The position numbers and the translations under genes were made by a program. Positions 21,871 to 35,674 of a stretch of 64,000 nt of DNA are shown one piece after another. The notes below the pieces were generated by a model, which was not told the DNA's origin, made no database searches, and saw only the letters and a program-made list of their open reading frames with translations. Every line of letters begins with the position of its first letter. The stretch's first letter is position 1. The stretch is from assembly GCA_963854835.1 (NCBI GenBank), contig OY978526.1:23156334-23220333 (forward strand), written 5' to 3'. The DNA comes from Megamerina dolium (lineage: Eukaryota; Arthropoda; Insecta; Diptera; Megamerinidae).

Positions 21871-23430
21871 GTTCGGTAGTCTATAAGACACTCGTATTGT
21901 AATTTCTTAGACATTTTTTACAAGACAATTGAACTCCTTCTTTGACGCTCTCTTTACGTGTTGTCTACATAGACTAGACAAACAAACAACACAAAATTTA
22001 ATTTAATCAAATGATTAAATGAAAATATGCATAAAACTTGACTACTTTCGTTGAGAGTAGGTACTTCTGAGTAAATCGCACAACAAATACAATATCGATA
22101 TTGTTACGTGTTGTTAATATTATTATTGTTGATTTATTTCAATTCGATTTTTATTTATTTTTATACACAAACTAACATCCATTATACTTATTATGTACTA
22201 CAACAATATTATGATGAATAACATCAGCAATTATTGATAAGTGTTTGACGGTGGTCTGTAAGAAAATACACGCAACACTTGAAGGTCATAGAGAATTGAT
22301 TAGTCTGATAAATAGATATCGAATTCTTCACACTTGAATAATTTGAATAATTTATAAACTGCTTAGGTATATTTTTACCTTATAATTAAATGAACTTTCT
22401 ATATCAGAGTATCTAAGTACTTATATAATCTCAATGCTACTGGGATTATTACAGATTGGAAACTTTCTAATACATTTTCTACATGTTGCTACTTTCGTCT
22501 ACTTGATACATGACCACAGTGGCAGACAATGAATCATTGAGACTGCTTAAAATTTAATGCTAAACAAAATATTGTATTGTATATTGTTAATGAAGGTAGT
22601 AGTAGCTTTTGAGTGTTTGTAATATTATATTAGATTTGATGATAGATACTTGTCGAAATGATGGATTAAAAATTCAATTTTCGCGCTGCTATTGAGATTT
22701 TATGATAAATTTATATTTCTAGCATGTTCAAACATTTAAATAAGAAACAAAATAAAGCAAGTAAACGATAATAGCCTCTTTGATTTGATTTAACTTTTTA
22801 ACAATTGGCTGGTTGAGCTGTCAATATAAAGGTAATAACTTGAGGGATCAATTTGGATTAAATCAATTTATACTAAAGAAATCATAATTTATTTTCATTC
22901 TATTTATTTTGTAAAAATATAATACAAAATATGTAATCGAATGAAATCACGTACTAACTAATAAAATTATCAATAACAGGAGTACATTATGATTATAAAC
23001 CACCACAGCACTATATACATTCTTTGAGCTAAATATATTTATTCCCATATTAAAGCAAATTGAAAGTCCTAAGCTAGAAGTCTTAATTTTAGCAAACGTA
23101 CGAGAAATGGCATTGAGATTAGTATTCGCAAGCATATCCAATGGATTGAGTAGATTGAGGAATTCTCAAGCCTACCAGCTATTCAAATTCTTGTAGTTCA
23201 TTATTTTTGAAATAAAAAACTGTTGATCCTAGCGTCAGATATTCTATGAAATTGTAACTCGGAATGAATTTAAATAATAATAAATATACAAATTGTGTCA
23301 ATTTAAACTTCTACTGGCATTCCGTTGGACCTTTGGACCTTGACAAATATCGTACTGTTTCCAAAAATTTAAACAAATTGCATTATTTAATATACATAAA
23401 GATAAGTCGAATTTTGGAATAGGTTGGTTT
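21871..23430. other. Non-coding spacer
   Basis: AT-rich, with no coding frame, repeat array or transposon end recognised. The frame at 22947-23141 on the minus strand has no domain. Confidence 0.5.
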
Positions 23431-23850
23431 CAAAATGAACAAAAATCGAATGAAATCCATACCTACGTATGTGCCTCCTATATAAAAATACATTTTAGTG
23501 TTAAAAAAATGTGTTCGTACTATATGCATATACCATATATATAGAGCTATCAGACTGAAGCTTAGTATATCAGATTAGTGTTACTAAAAAAAAGTAACAT
23601 ACTCAAAAATGGATGTAATCGGATAAAAACCACTCCTACTTGCCATACAAAAATATGTTTCCGGATAAAGGTTTTCATACTCTGTGGCCGAAAATGCCGA
23701 AGCTATTGGACTGAAATTTGGTACTTACATCTGATTAGATTCGATAGCTAAGGGACTGGATTGGCAATGAGCACAATCGGACGAAAATAACGCCTAGCTG
23801 CTATACAAAAATATGTTTCCGTATGTATCCTTTTCCAGTTTGCGAACGAC
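23430..23850 (-). repeat. TR153 array, locus 2, left part
   Basis: Minus-orientation units with CCATACAAAAATATGTTTCC and GGATAAAAACCACTCCTAC words, followed by TGAAATTTGGTAC. The array is interrupted by a LINE at about 23850-25110 and continues afterwards. Confidence 0.75.
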
Positions 23851-23918
23851 AATTATATTAAGCCCACAGCTCTGCCGCATGGGAAAACGAAAATTCGTCT
23901 CCGTCGTGGACCAAAGGC

Positions 23919-25104
23919 ATCATAGTTGTATTTCGTCCACACCGAAGCTGTGTTGATCAAGTCAACACTCTTCGTATCATAGTAGAACAATCAGTGGAAT
24001 GGCGCTTTCCGCTATACATGCTGTTTATCGTCGACTTTAAGAAGGCTTTCGACACAATCAAACGAGACGTAATCTGGCTGGCATTAAATAGAAAAGGAGT
24101 CCCCGCCAAGTTAATACGCCTCATCAGAGCCCTTTATGAAAATTTCGAATTGGCTGTGCTTCATAACAGTTACATCAGCAACCCATTCTCCATCAATGCG
24201 GGTGTAAGACAAGGTTGCCCCCTGTCGCCCCTTCTCTTCGCTTTAATTCTGGACGACGTCATGAGTCAATTCACCTTACACAAGAGAGGCAACGTATGGA
24301 ATTCCAGCAGACACCTGGAGGACTTGGACTTCGCTGATGACATCTGCCTCCTCTCACACAAATTTATCGACATGCAAGCGAAGGCGGACAAATTAGTCGC
24401 GCTGGCACGTACTGTCGGACTGGAGGTCAACATTGCAAAGACCAAGGCCATGAGAGTCAATCACAAAAACGCAAGCCATATAATGGTCGATGGATGCCCG
24501 ATGGAATTTGTTGAAAGCTTCTGTTACCTCGGCTGCATTATTACGGCAGACGGTGGAGTTAATGAAGATGTCAACTGCAGGTTAAACACAGCAAGGGCGG
24601 CGTTCGGGCGACTCCATGCAGTGTGGGCGAGCTCGCGAATCTCCAAGCGCACAAAACTGCGAATATTCAGCTCATGTGTGAAATTAGTATTATTGTACGG
24701 AAGTGAAACATGGCTGATCTCTAACACCATCACACAAAATCTACAAACTTTCGTCAACAGATGCCTCCGCATCATCTGTAGAATATTCTGGGCAAACACG
24801 ATCAGCAAGAAAAAGAACTGTGTGGCAAAGCTCAGTAAAAGTGATGTCACAAGGGTTCGGCCGTTCGGAACCAGCCCCTTCCAATACTGTCCAAAATTTA
24901 ACACGTACAACAGTAATGGAAGAGAAGCTCGGCTAATGAGCCTTTCGAGGCTTTAATTGCCAAATATTTATTTTTTTTATTTTTAGGTTCATATTGCGTC
25001 AGCTAGCTGATGTCAACACAACATGGAATGGCGCAAAAATATCAGCACAGAACCGTGTACGATGAAAGAGCCTTGTTGAGGCCCTATGCTCGCGAGAGGA
25101 GTGA
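23919..25104 (+). pseudogene. Broken non-LTR retrotransposon, reverse transcriptase part
   Basis: The open frame runs from about 23919 and reads FRPHRSCVDQ, then motif A FIVDFKKAFDT, INAGVRQGCPLSPLLFALIL, LDFADDICLL (catalytic FADD in place of YADD) and LEVNIAKTKAM. It continues into the C-terminal YLGCIIT, LLYGSETW and NRCLRIICRIFWANTIS motifs of a LINE reverse transcriptase. The endonuclease and the start of the RT are missing, so the copy is 5'-truncated. At about 24809 the frame runs into a SINE fragment. LINE coding sequence resumes at 25000 with QLADVNTTWN and reaches a stop at 25102-25104, with one internal TGA at 25063 where tryptophan is expected. A stretch between the two LINE parts, which should encode the RWIGHVLRM/RGRP-type region, is deleted. 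The clade is uncertain; it differs from the RTE family at 15-18 kb. Confidence 0.85.
24809..24986 (+). mobile_element. 5'-truncated SINE inside the broken LINE
   Basis: Matches the distal half of the SINE family: AAGCTCAGTAAAAGTGATGT, then CGTTCGGAACC, AACAGTAATGGAAGAGAAGC, a TTGCCAAATATTT end and a T-rich tail of type A. It supplies the last codons and the stop (24956) of the apparent 320-codon frame, which is therefore a chimera. No clear target duplication was found. The deletion next to it suggests that insertion or later repair removed LINE sequence. Confidence 0.85.
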
Positions 25105-25124
25105 ACAAGGAGGAAAAAAAAAAA

Positions 25125-25600
25125 TAATTGAAACAGTTTCAGAATGGGTATAATAGGGATAAAAACCACGCCTAATTCCCTTACAATACTATGTTTCCAT
25201 ATGTATCTTTCCACAGTTTGCTAATATCGAGCTGAAATTTGGTACTTCCGCATATATGTTGTCACACTTTATATACAGAAAACGTAACGATATCAACCTG
25301 AAATTTGGTACATAAAACTATATTTACAATGAATTGAACCAGTTACAGAATGTACCCAATTGGATGAAAATCACGCCTACATCCCATACAAAAAAGGGCT
25401 TCCGTATCTCTGCTTTCACATTTTGCGCACTGAAAAATTGAAGCTGGGACGCTAAAACTGTGTACGGATGATTATATAACGTAATAAATGACCCCGCTCT
25501 AGAATGGGCGGAATCGGATGAAAACCACGCCTACCTCTCATACAAAAGCGTATATTCGAATGTACATAAAAGGCTATAGGACTGAAGTTCGATGCATTCA
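25125..25600 (-). repeat. TR153 array, locus 2, right part
   Basis: Resumes after the LINE with GGGATAAAAACCACGCCTA (about 25157), GGATGAAAATCACGCCTAC (about 25363) and GGATGAAAACCACGCCTACC (about 25516). These share the CCATACAAAA and TGAAATTTGGTAC words of the left part. The units are diverged and irregular in length. Confidence 0.75.
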
Positions 25601-27390
25601 ATTGCTTTTATGAGGCCTGGGAACCAGGTGTACCTCCAACATAAATGTATCCTTTCTTGAAAGTATGTCTGCGTATGTGCCGTAGTGTAAAGCTTTGGTT
25701 TTACCCAGGTCGAACACTTCATAATTTTTAATATTTAATATATTATATCGAAATCAGTCGCCATAGCACCATTTGCGTCTGAGTGAGTGAGGAAATCTTT
25801 CGCCTTACATACTTCTTGAACGACTCGAAAAAAGTGAAAGAACGAAAAAAAATAAATGAATCAACCCAAAATGCAAATTTTGCCTTTGTATCAAATTATT
25901 AATGAAGAATCGCCATTTTCGTAACTATGACACAATTGTTAGCAGCATTTTCTATTGAATCTATCATCTATGCTTTCTTATACATTTTGATCATCAAAGT
26001 CATTTATTATGCCTCAATCTTTACTGCACTTCATCGACGACCTTAAACCATCATCAGTTGTCTTAGTACATATATTTGTTGTTTTTTTTTCTTTTTTTTT
26101 TCATTTTATCAAATAATTAATTCCATTTTGTTCCTATATTATTTATTTATCTTTCTTTTTGCTATCATTGTTGCTCAACAATGTCGCCAGCGAAATAAAA
26201 TAAATTACGGACTAAACAAAGAGACGCGTGCCAAACGTTCCGAGTACAATCATTAAGAATAATTATGGTTGTCGTAATGGCAACGGCGGCAGAAGCAGCA
26301 ACAGCAACAATGACAGCAAACGCAACAATGATGTATTTGCATACAGACCCCATAGACAGTCGTTCACAACACACACACACACACATGCATGCACACGCAC
26401 GTTATCAACATGCAAGCAAACTAAATGAGAAATAAAAACAAAATTATTATCATCATGACCGTACAGCATAAAGTCCTGAAGGAAACATGTATTCCTGTTG
26501 ATGTTGATGTCGTCATCGTTGTTGTTGTTGTTGTTGTTCGTTACCGTAAATTTCTGCATAATAACTAATACAGACACAGGTATGCACTAGATATGGTGTA
26601 CTAACAATAGTTTTGCTATTATGGTAGTTTTAATGTGATGCTAGTGAAGAGTCTTTGTTGTTGCTGCTGCTGATGTTGTAGACTGCAACAACTTAAATTG
26701 CTGTTGACTTTTGTTGGTCGGTTGGTTTATACATCTGCGTCGGTGGCTGGAGTACAGTATACCTAGTTTAGGTGGTACAATTTTTATTTATTATTTTTTT
26801 TTGTACTAACTTTACTTCAGTTCTATATGCATTTGTTAGTATGCGTGTGTCTTTATATGTGTTCATCTGTGGCTTTTCTCTTTTGGGACACCATCAACAA
26901 TAATAACAATAGCAATGATGACGAGAATGTTGTTGTTGTTGTTGTTGTTGTTGTTTTTGTTGATGATGATGCTATATTACATACTGGTAACATAACATAA
27001 ATATATCTACTTGCTTTGGCCACAAATATGAGTTGCATTTATTTATATAAATATTATACCATTGTGCATTACTTGCATAACTATGTATGCATATGTATAT
27101 GTGTATGTATATGAATTTCAAAAGTATTTTCAAAGTCAGCACTATTCGGTGTGCTAGTATTGCCACATTTGCATTACCCGGGTTCTTGAACCCGCGCTTT
27201 CTGTGTGACAGTCATACAAAAAAAAGCAAATGTTCTTGTCAAGTGGATGAGCTAATCACTTCTGTGAGTATTTGAAGTTGCTGAATTCGATCTTAGATTG
27301 ACTCTATCAGCTTGCATTTTATCCCTAACCTAAAGAAATGATAATAATTGAGAAACATTAATACTAAAAATCGCCCGTAGAGGGCTAAAA
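25601..27390. other. Microsatellite-rich spacer
   Basis: Contains CACA and GTGT tracts (about 26370-26400), GTT runs (26518-26537 and about 26931-26955), GCAACA-type runs (26296-26330) and TATGTATA runs near 27085-27115. The frames here translate these simple sequences. No gene was recognised. Confidence 0.5.
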
Positions 27391-28091
27391 TGTATATACA
27401 AACCCTCAATAATTTTTTCTTCTCAACATTTTTTCTGAACATATTTAACCCCCAAACTCTACTCCCTGAAGAGCTCCCATGCAAAATTGAGGTTATTATT
27501 AATTTCATTGCCACCGTTCCCTATGTTACTTCTGTGACTATAAAACCATCTGGAAATCGAAAAATATTCGTGTAATTTCCCAGCAATGTCATCATGATTG
27601 ATTTTTTCTGAACAGGATTACCCCCTGACTATTTCTTGAAGGAGGTCCCATACAAAATTAACGTTTTTATAAATTTCGTTGCCACAGCGCCCAGAATGTC
27701 GCTAAAAAGATAAAATACTCGATTGGGCTACATTAATTTTAACTGCTCAACGTTTTCCCTTTTCCCCTATGATTACTCCTTAGAGATTTTTCCCTGAAAA
27801 ATGAGCTGAAAAACATCTGAAAATCCACAAATACTCCCAGAACCGTTCCTAGAGCGATGAAATGTATGACCGGCCCTGATAAAACTTTTCTTCACAATAT
27901 TTTTTCGGAACATACTTGTCCCCTACCTCCACTACTTAAGGGGTCCCTTCAACAAAATTCACATTTTTATTGAATCCGCTGCTGCCTGTCACAGAGTGCG
28001 CATGGTGGCATAAAATATATGACCGACTCCAATTAATTTACATTGCTCAACATTTTGTCTGAGCATAGTTTTCACCTATCATCACTCCTTA
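27390..28091 (+). repeat. TR-B tandem array, locus 1, left part
   Basis: Diverged units with an ACATTTTTTCTGAACATA-like start, a TCCC-T-CAAAATTGA segment (about 27476, 27647, 27791 and 27943) and a GATAAAATATATGACCG-like segment. Spacing is roughly 145-170 bp. The array is interrupted at 28091 by a SINE and continues at 28483. It belongs to the same family as 53.5-55.1 kb. Confidence 0.7.
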
Positions 28092-28482
28092 GGTTAGGTT
28101 AGGTTATGCGTCTGCCTTCTCTCTGAGAGGACACACTTAAGTCATAAAGGCCCATTGTGGTACCACCAAGCTTTTCTTTCAATACTGTTGTGCGTGTTAA
28201 ATTTAGACAGCATTAGAAGGGACCTACCTATATTAGCCGATTCCGAACGGCAGAACCCTTGTGACGTCACTTTAACTTAGTTTTTTCACAGAGCTCTTTT
28301 AAGAGGCATTTTCTGGCCAATTGTTACTGCCGGAAAAATTTCCAATTCTTGCCGGCAGGTGGGTACCGTTCGAAAGAAAAATGTTTTTCGATATTAAATT
28401 TTGTTATGATTCAGTCGGGGATTGAACGCACGACCTACAGATCAGAATACCAACGCACTAACCACTGAGCTATGGTAACCAC
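28092..28482 (-). mobile_element. tRNA-derived SINE, tail type B, inserted in TR-B
   Basis: On the minus strand it runs from a tRNA-like head (about 28480) through the GGTACC and GTGACGTCAC words to a distal part that differs from the tail A copies (CACAATGGGCC, GTGTGTCCTCTCAGAG). On the plus strand its end reads TTAGGTTAGGTTAGGTTA. The 14-bp direct repeats ATCATCACTCCTTA (28078-28091) and ATCATCAAACCTTA (28483-28496) match at 12 of 14 positions and are best read as an aged target-site duplication. Confidence 0.85.
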
Positions 28483-28686
28483 ATCATCAAACCTTATGGC
28501 GACTTCCCTACAAAATGACCTAAAAATCGTAAAATATCCATATAATTTCACAGCAGTAAAATGTTTGATCAACCATCATTAATTTTTCTGCCCCAACATC
28601 CACAGCAAATATACTTAGTCCCTCTTTTCACCCCGTTGGGGAGTCTTCCATATAAAATTGATGATGAAAAAAAAAAACAAATTACA
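28483..28686 (+). repeat. TR-B tandem array, locus 1, right part
   Basis: Continues the array after the SINE: CTTCCCTACAAAATGACCTA (about 28502), CGTAAAATATCC, then CAACATCCACAGCAAATATA. It stops at the A-run before the RTE fragment at 28687. Confidence 0.65.
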
Positions 28687-28984
28687 CTACTTACTTACTT
28701 ATGTGGCCATTACAACCGAAAATCGATTTAGGCCGAATTTAGCATGCTTCGCCAGCCAGCCAGCCCTTTCCTTCTCTAGCTGGCGCCAGTTAGAAATTCC
28801 AAGGTCTTCCTTTTCTGCGTCGTCCACCAGTGGGTTCCAGATATAACACCTTCACGAGCGGGAGCGTGTTCTTCCATTTGCTCGACATGACCTAGCCAGT
28901 GTAGCCGCTGAATTTTAAAGCGCTCTACTATGTCGGTGTCGGCATAGAGCTCATACAGCTCATGATTGTACCTTATTCGATACT
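28687..28984 (-). mobile_element. 5'-truncated RTE copy, diverged
   Basis: Matches the last part of the complete RTE element, including the terminal ACTTACTTACTTATGTGGCC and AATCGATTTAGGCCGAA words. It ends abruptly at a point equivalent to about codon 900 of the polyprotein. About 44 bp are deleted after AATTCCAAG relative to the complete copy, and point differences are frequent. Direct repeats AATTACA (28680-28686 and 28985-28991) may be a short target-site duplication. The apparent frame at 28658-28846 runs antisense and is not real. Confidence 0.88.
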
Positions 28985-29696
28985 AATTACAGCTTAGAGA
29001 AATTCATGCCACAGATGACTCTGCTGTTCTTAGTCGGTTAATATAAGTGGGTTCCTTTAAATTTTGTAAGAATTTTATACAGAAAGCAATATTGAAAAAG
29101 AAACTTGATCACTGTACCTCGATTCCACTAGTAGTAATAATTTTTTTTTTCGAAAATCCCAAATATCCCGGCATCATTAAGCCCTCCCTTATTGGCATCC
29201 CTAGTATGTATGTATACAATTATTGTTGAGTATTTTTCCAAGCGACACATTACGTACATTGGTTGCACTCACAAGCCCATACATGCATATGCAAAGCCTT
29301 TGTCTTTCTTTCTATTCTTGTAGTTTTCGAGCAATGCATGTACCTCGTACCTATTTCTGTTGTATTCTGTTTGTTCTTGTCATTGGAGAGCAATCATGAA
29401 ATGTTTATATTCTCACACAAGCACACACACACTCAGCACACACACACTCAGTAATGACTACACCAAACCATAGACAAACTGCTGCTCCTTGTCGAGCGTC
29501 TGATTGCAATTTAACGTGTGCTTCATTAAAACTTAATAAATGCTGCATGCAGAACACATGTGATGGAGCACACCGAATGGCGTCGAGTATCACATTCTAA
29601 TGCTTGTCATCGTATGCCTTGCATATTACGCCTGTTTGATAGCGTTCGCTTTGGGGTATCGGCAATGTACCTACATATAATGTTATTGCTTTGAAT

Positions 29697-29698
29697 TG

Positions 29699-29741
<43 letters not shown>
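29697..29741. repeat. (GT)n microsatellite
   Basis: About 20 GT units with a single GC interruption near the left end. No other content. Confidence 0.95.
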
Positions 29742-29743
<2 letters not shown>

Positions 29744-30788
29744 GCATATCATGTTTCTTTGCTGTGTTGCGTATAACGTTCCAGTCCAGTTTGACCGTTC
29801 GACGGTCTGCCGGCTGCCTGGATGTTGGAATGACAAGACGAAACGATTAATTATTCAGTTGCCTTTGAAAAAGCATTTTGAATTTTTTTGATGTAATTAC
29901 ATGCTTGAGTGCGATATGGTGTTCCTTTTGTTCATGCGCTTGGTTGGATTCTTTGTATATAGTAATTCTAAATGTGGCTTTTGTTGTTGTTGTTGTTATC
30001 CTGCATCTATAAAATAAATATATGAACATGATGCATATATCCGCAGTCTGGTTGAAAGGAAAAACCACACCAAAACGTTTGTTGTCATTCATTCATTCAG
30101 TCGTTGTGACTAGAAGTTTTGTGACTTGCGTTGACAAATATTCTGCACCTTATTTACATTAGCACATCTCACTTGATGCACACCGTTATGCATATTGGAT
30201 AAGTATGATATCAAATTAAATTTAACGACTCTGTTAGCAAGCTTCAAGTATCAGCATTATCGATTTTGTCGCGCATAATAATGTAATTTGCTTATATGTT
30301 GAAATTAGAAAAAGAAAAAATCCAACAACTCAGCGTGAGTTACAATATGTCATGTGTCGTAGGCAGTTAGTTAACCAGCCACCCATGAATTCCTCCTCAC
30401 GTAACTAGAGTGCGTGTACAGCTATGTAAATATATATGTTATGAAATAATAACTAATATTCGCCATATTGCATTGACTCTATTCGCATCCGGCATTCAAC
30501 ACAACCAAGAACACACTACCCTTGCTGCCTTCTTCTTCCGTTTGTTATATCGCTCCGCTCTCAGCATAAATGTCAGCACGTATGCGACGTATGTCCTTGA
30601 ATGTTGCATTTCCGTTTCCTTTGCAACTGTTGCACGTCGCAATAACTTTTTTGCAAAATGCATACGCCCATACTTGTGTATCCTTGTGTGTTTAAATGTG
30701 GATGTGCATTCATAGTGCTCGTACATATGCGCATCTATGCATATACATTTGCTACGTGACATTTACATTGCATTGAAAATATGTAAAC

Positions 30789-30821
<33 letters not shown>
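30789..30821. repeat. (GA)n microsatellite
   Basis: A GATA start followed by about 13 GA units, then GTGAGGGAGTGAGGGAG. Repeats of this kind can bind GAGA-type factors in flies; nothing here shows that this one does. Confidence 0.9.
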
Positions 30822-31281
30822 TGAGGGAGTGAGGGAGTTGCAGATAAACTCGATACAAATGTTGTTTATTGCTTACATTATGCCATCAGTTGCATCAATT
30901 GCAATAGTTGTTGTTGCAATACTACATAGAAGTCACATGTCATGCATGACGTGTTCTGACTTTTGTGTTGAAATTTCGATTAATTTATTTATTATGCATA
31001 TAATACTTATTTGCATTTGACAATACAAAACAGCAGCTACTTGCCAATATCTACATGTGTACTTATGCATATATGCATTCTCCATTACCCATATGTGGCA
31101 TGGGGTGGAAAATATTGCATTTATGATTGCATGTGTTTTTTTTTTTCTATAAGAGAACATGAATGCATTTGATAGTTTATGCTATGCTTTACTACAGAGA
31201 GCCATTCCACATCCTTTCAACAGATAATAGTGAGGTATTAGATAAAATATACTTGCAACATATACATATATGTAGCACTTA

Positions 31282-31440
31282 TAGGCTCCGAAGAACCCTT
31301 CGGCCGAGTTTCATCTCCTCTACTATTGTGGATGTTAAGATTTTGGTGAGCATTAGAAAGAACCTGCTTGCACATGTCGTTTCTGAACGACCGAGCCATT
31401 GTTACATCAATTTTTTCAAACTTTGCCATAGAGCTTCTTT
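31282..31440 (-). mobile_element. Diverged SINE fragment (distal half)
   Basis: Traceable by GGCCGAG, ACTATTGTGGATGTTAAG, GCATTAGAAAGAACCTGCTT and CTTTGCCATAGAGCTTCTTT words in the same order and spacing as in the full SINE copies on the minus strand. The tRNA-like head is missing. It is much more diverged than the others, so it is probably an older copy. Confidence 0.6.
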
Positions 31441-31499
31441 TAGTACTTGTAGTACTTGTAGAAAGCTACATGAACTATTCTTGATATTTTGTAATAAAA

Positions 31500-32310
31500 T
31501 CAAAACAAATCGTTCTTCCTGTCTGCCTATCTGTTTCCACGATAACACCGATAAGTTATTTAATAATCGACCCACGAACAGATTAGCTCAAATATGAACG
31601 AAATCGCATGAAAACTAAACGTACCTCCCATATGAAAACATATTTCGAAGCTTTCTAATTTCATATTTTATGCATAGAAAGGTAAAACTAGCATCTAAAA
31701 CTTGGTTAATTTACTAGAAAACAAACGTATTGAAAAATAAATGTAATCGCATAAAAATTACGTCCAACTCCCATACAAAAGTGCGCTCCATATACATGTT
31801 TTCTAACACTGTGCACGAAAATACAAAGATATTGTGCTGAAATTTTGCACAGACGATTATATTTGATGGTAAGTTAACCAGTTTGAGAATGAGTGAAATC
31901 GAATAAAAATCACACCTACCTTCCATACAAAAGTATGCCTCCGAATGCATGTTTTCACACTCTGCGTACGAAAATATAAAGCTATTGAGCTGAAACTTTG
32001 TACAGACTATTATAGTTGCTATTAAATGAGCCAGTTTGAGAATCAGTGAAATTGGATAAAAACCACGCCTACCTTCCATACATAAGTTTACTTCCTTAAG
32101 TATATTTTCACAATTTGCGCACGAAAGTAAAAAGCTAGGGAATTGAAACTGATGCATTATTTGCCAATAAATAGTCCATTTTTAAAAAAGGCGTAATTGG
32201 ATGAAATTACACTTTACTTCCATATAAAAGTATATTTCGTTAGGAATGATTTCACGTTGTGCTCACGAAAATTCAAAGCTACAGAGCTGAAACCTGGCTC
32301 AAATTGGGAA
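31500..32310 (-). repeat. TR153 array, locus 3
   Basis: Minus-orientation units with CACACCTACCTTCCATACAA (31911) and CACGCCTACCTTCCATACAT (32064), whose CCTACC anchors lie 153 bp apart. Further copies lie at about 31620, 31770 and 32215. The terminal module appears at about 31519-31560 on the left (reverse complement contains ACAGATAGGCAGAC). A 147-codon minus frame (31714-32157) spans nearly three units and repeats a CENMHSEAYFCMEGR-like peptide because the period is a multiple of three. It is judged non-coding because neighbouring units are full of stops. Confidence 0.8.
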
Positions 32311-34601
<2,291 letters not shown>

Positions 34602-34603
34602 TA

Positions 34604-35672
34604 CAAGGGCACTCCCAGAACTACCCGATCTAACAAAGAAAACACAACAAATTTAGGAAAATTTTTCTTTATTTCTCAACATAATCTCCTTTTAGCTCTC
34701 CTTTCCCAGCGATATTCCATAGCTTCGATAATGCTTCAATGAAATGCCTGTAATTTCAACTAGCTCACGCACCTTCAGTCGGCGATCATCCAATACCATT
34801 TTGTGGATTTTCTTAACAGTTTCTGGCGTGGCCACCTCAATTTATCGACCACTACGGTGTTCGTCTTGGCGACAACTTCTTTTAAATCTTGTCACCCAAT
34901 ATATTATGGTCGTAAACGAAGAAACATACTATTCATTGGACTGAGACCTTTCAAATGAAAGTATTGAATTACATAACGGTGACCAATTTTTTCCATGTTT
35001 ACAAATTCACTGAGGTCGTTAACTTTCTATGGCTCCAAAAAAAAAAAATACTAAGTAACGTGGCGCCTTGAAACATAAAACATATGTTTTATGATAGCCT
35101 AGACAGACGGCAGCCTAATTCCGGATTACCGAGTTAACTCCGGCATTAACTGCACCTAATCCGCATTAACTCTATGAGTTAATTCTCAAAATGAAAGAGG
35201 ATTACGGCAATTTGCTATGGCAACACTGCTGAAGAGTTTCTATTGTGAATTTTTCTCAATCGATTTTACAAAATATTAGGTGTGTTCGCTAACAAAAAAA
35301 CTTTCAACAATTGTTAACAGTTTTCAACATGAAAAGTGTTGGCGAACAAATAAATCTAGCTAGCAATTTACAAGTTTCTGATAGTTTTCAGTTCACGTAC
35401 TTCTTGCAGATTTTCTCATATCAGATGACAGAAATTGATAGTGATAGTAATGTAAGTGAGCAGACCTAATAAAACAGCAATCAGCCGTTTAGATAATCCG
35501 CAATACTACCGTCTGTCAAGTTAATATTTTATTCGGATTAAGTGTGCCGGTAATCCGGATTAACGCTGCCATCTGTCTAGGCTATAAGGTTGCCACTTTT
35601 CACCAAAGTAATTTTTTTCAAACTACTGCCGACATCTATATGTCAGGTCGGGTAATTCTGGGACTGCCCTTG
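34604..35672 (-). mobile_element. Internally deleted mariner element with a MITE inside
   Basis: The ends are inverted repeats of about 28 bp starting CAAGGGCA-TCCCAGAA (left at 34604, right read inward from 35672), each flanked by the TA target dinucleotide typical of Tc1/mariner (34602-34603 and 35673-35674). On the minus strand, N-terminal transposase fragments are readable: a MEKIGHRYVIQYF-like start near 35010 and, in another frame, EVATPETVKKIH followed by RRLKVRELVEITG near 34840-34750. These match the helix-turn-helix region of mariner transposases. The catalytic domain is deleted. Near 34695 an LSPSKGELKGDYVEK-like C-terminal end is suggested. A separate MITE sits in its 5' untranslated part at 35097-35582. 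Confidence 0.85.
35097..35582. mobile_element. TA-flanked MITE nested in the mariner element
   Basis: The ends carry inverted repeats of about 36 bp: GCCTAGACAGA(C/T)GGCAGC at both tips, followed by a TAATCCGGATTACCG-like segment with a one-base indel. TA flanks both sides (35095-35096 and 35583-35584). The element is 486 bp long and has no coding frame. An internal inverted repeat, TGTTCGCTAACA (about 35281) with TGTTGGCGAACA (about 35338), could form a hairpin of about 70 bp. Confidence 0.85.
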
Positions 35673-35674
35673 TA

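Larger units (their letters stand above)
28985..31280. other. Microsatellite-containing spacer
   Basis: Holds CACA tracts (about 29423-29452), a GT tract at 29697-29741, a GTT run at about 29980-29998 and a GA tract at 30789-30821. The frames at 29597-29836, 29691-29891 and 30410-30715 translate these tracts or show no domain. No gene was recognised. Confidence 0.5.

Noticed and set aside
28089..28106. TTAGG units considered as a telomere relic
   Set aside because: Only three units, located precisely at the end of a SINE inside its target duplication. A second SINE copy at 43767 has a degenerate version in the same place.
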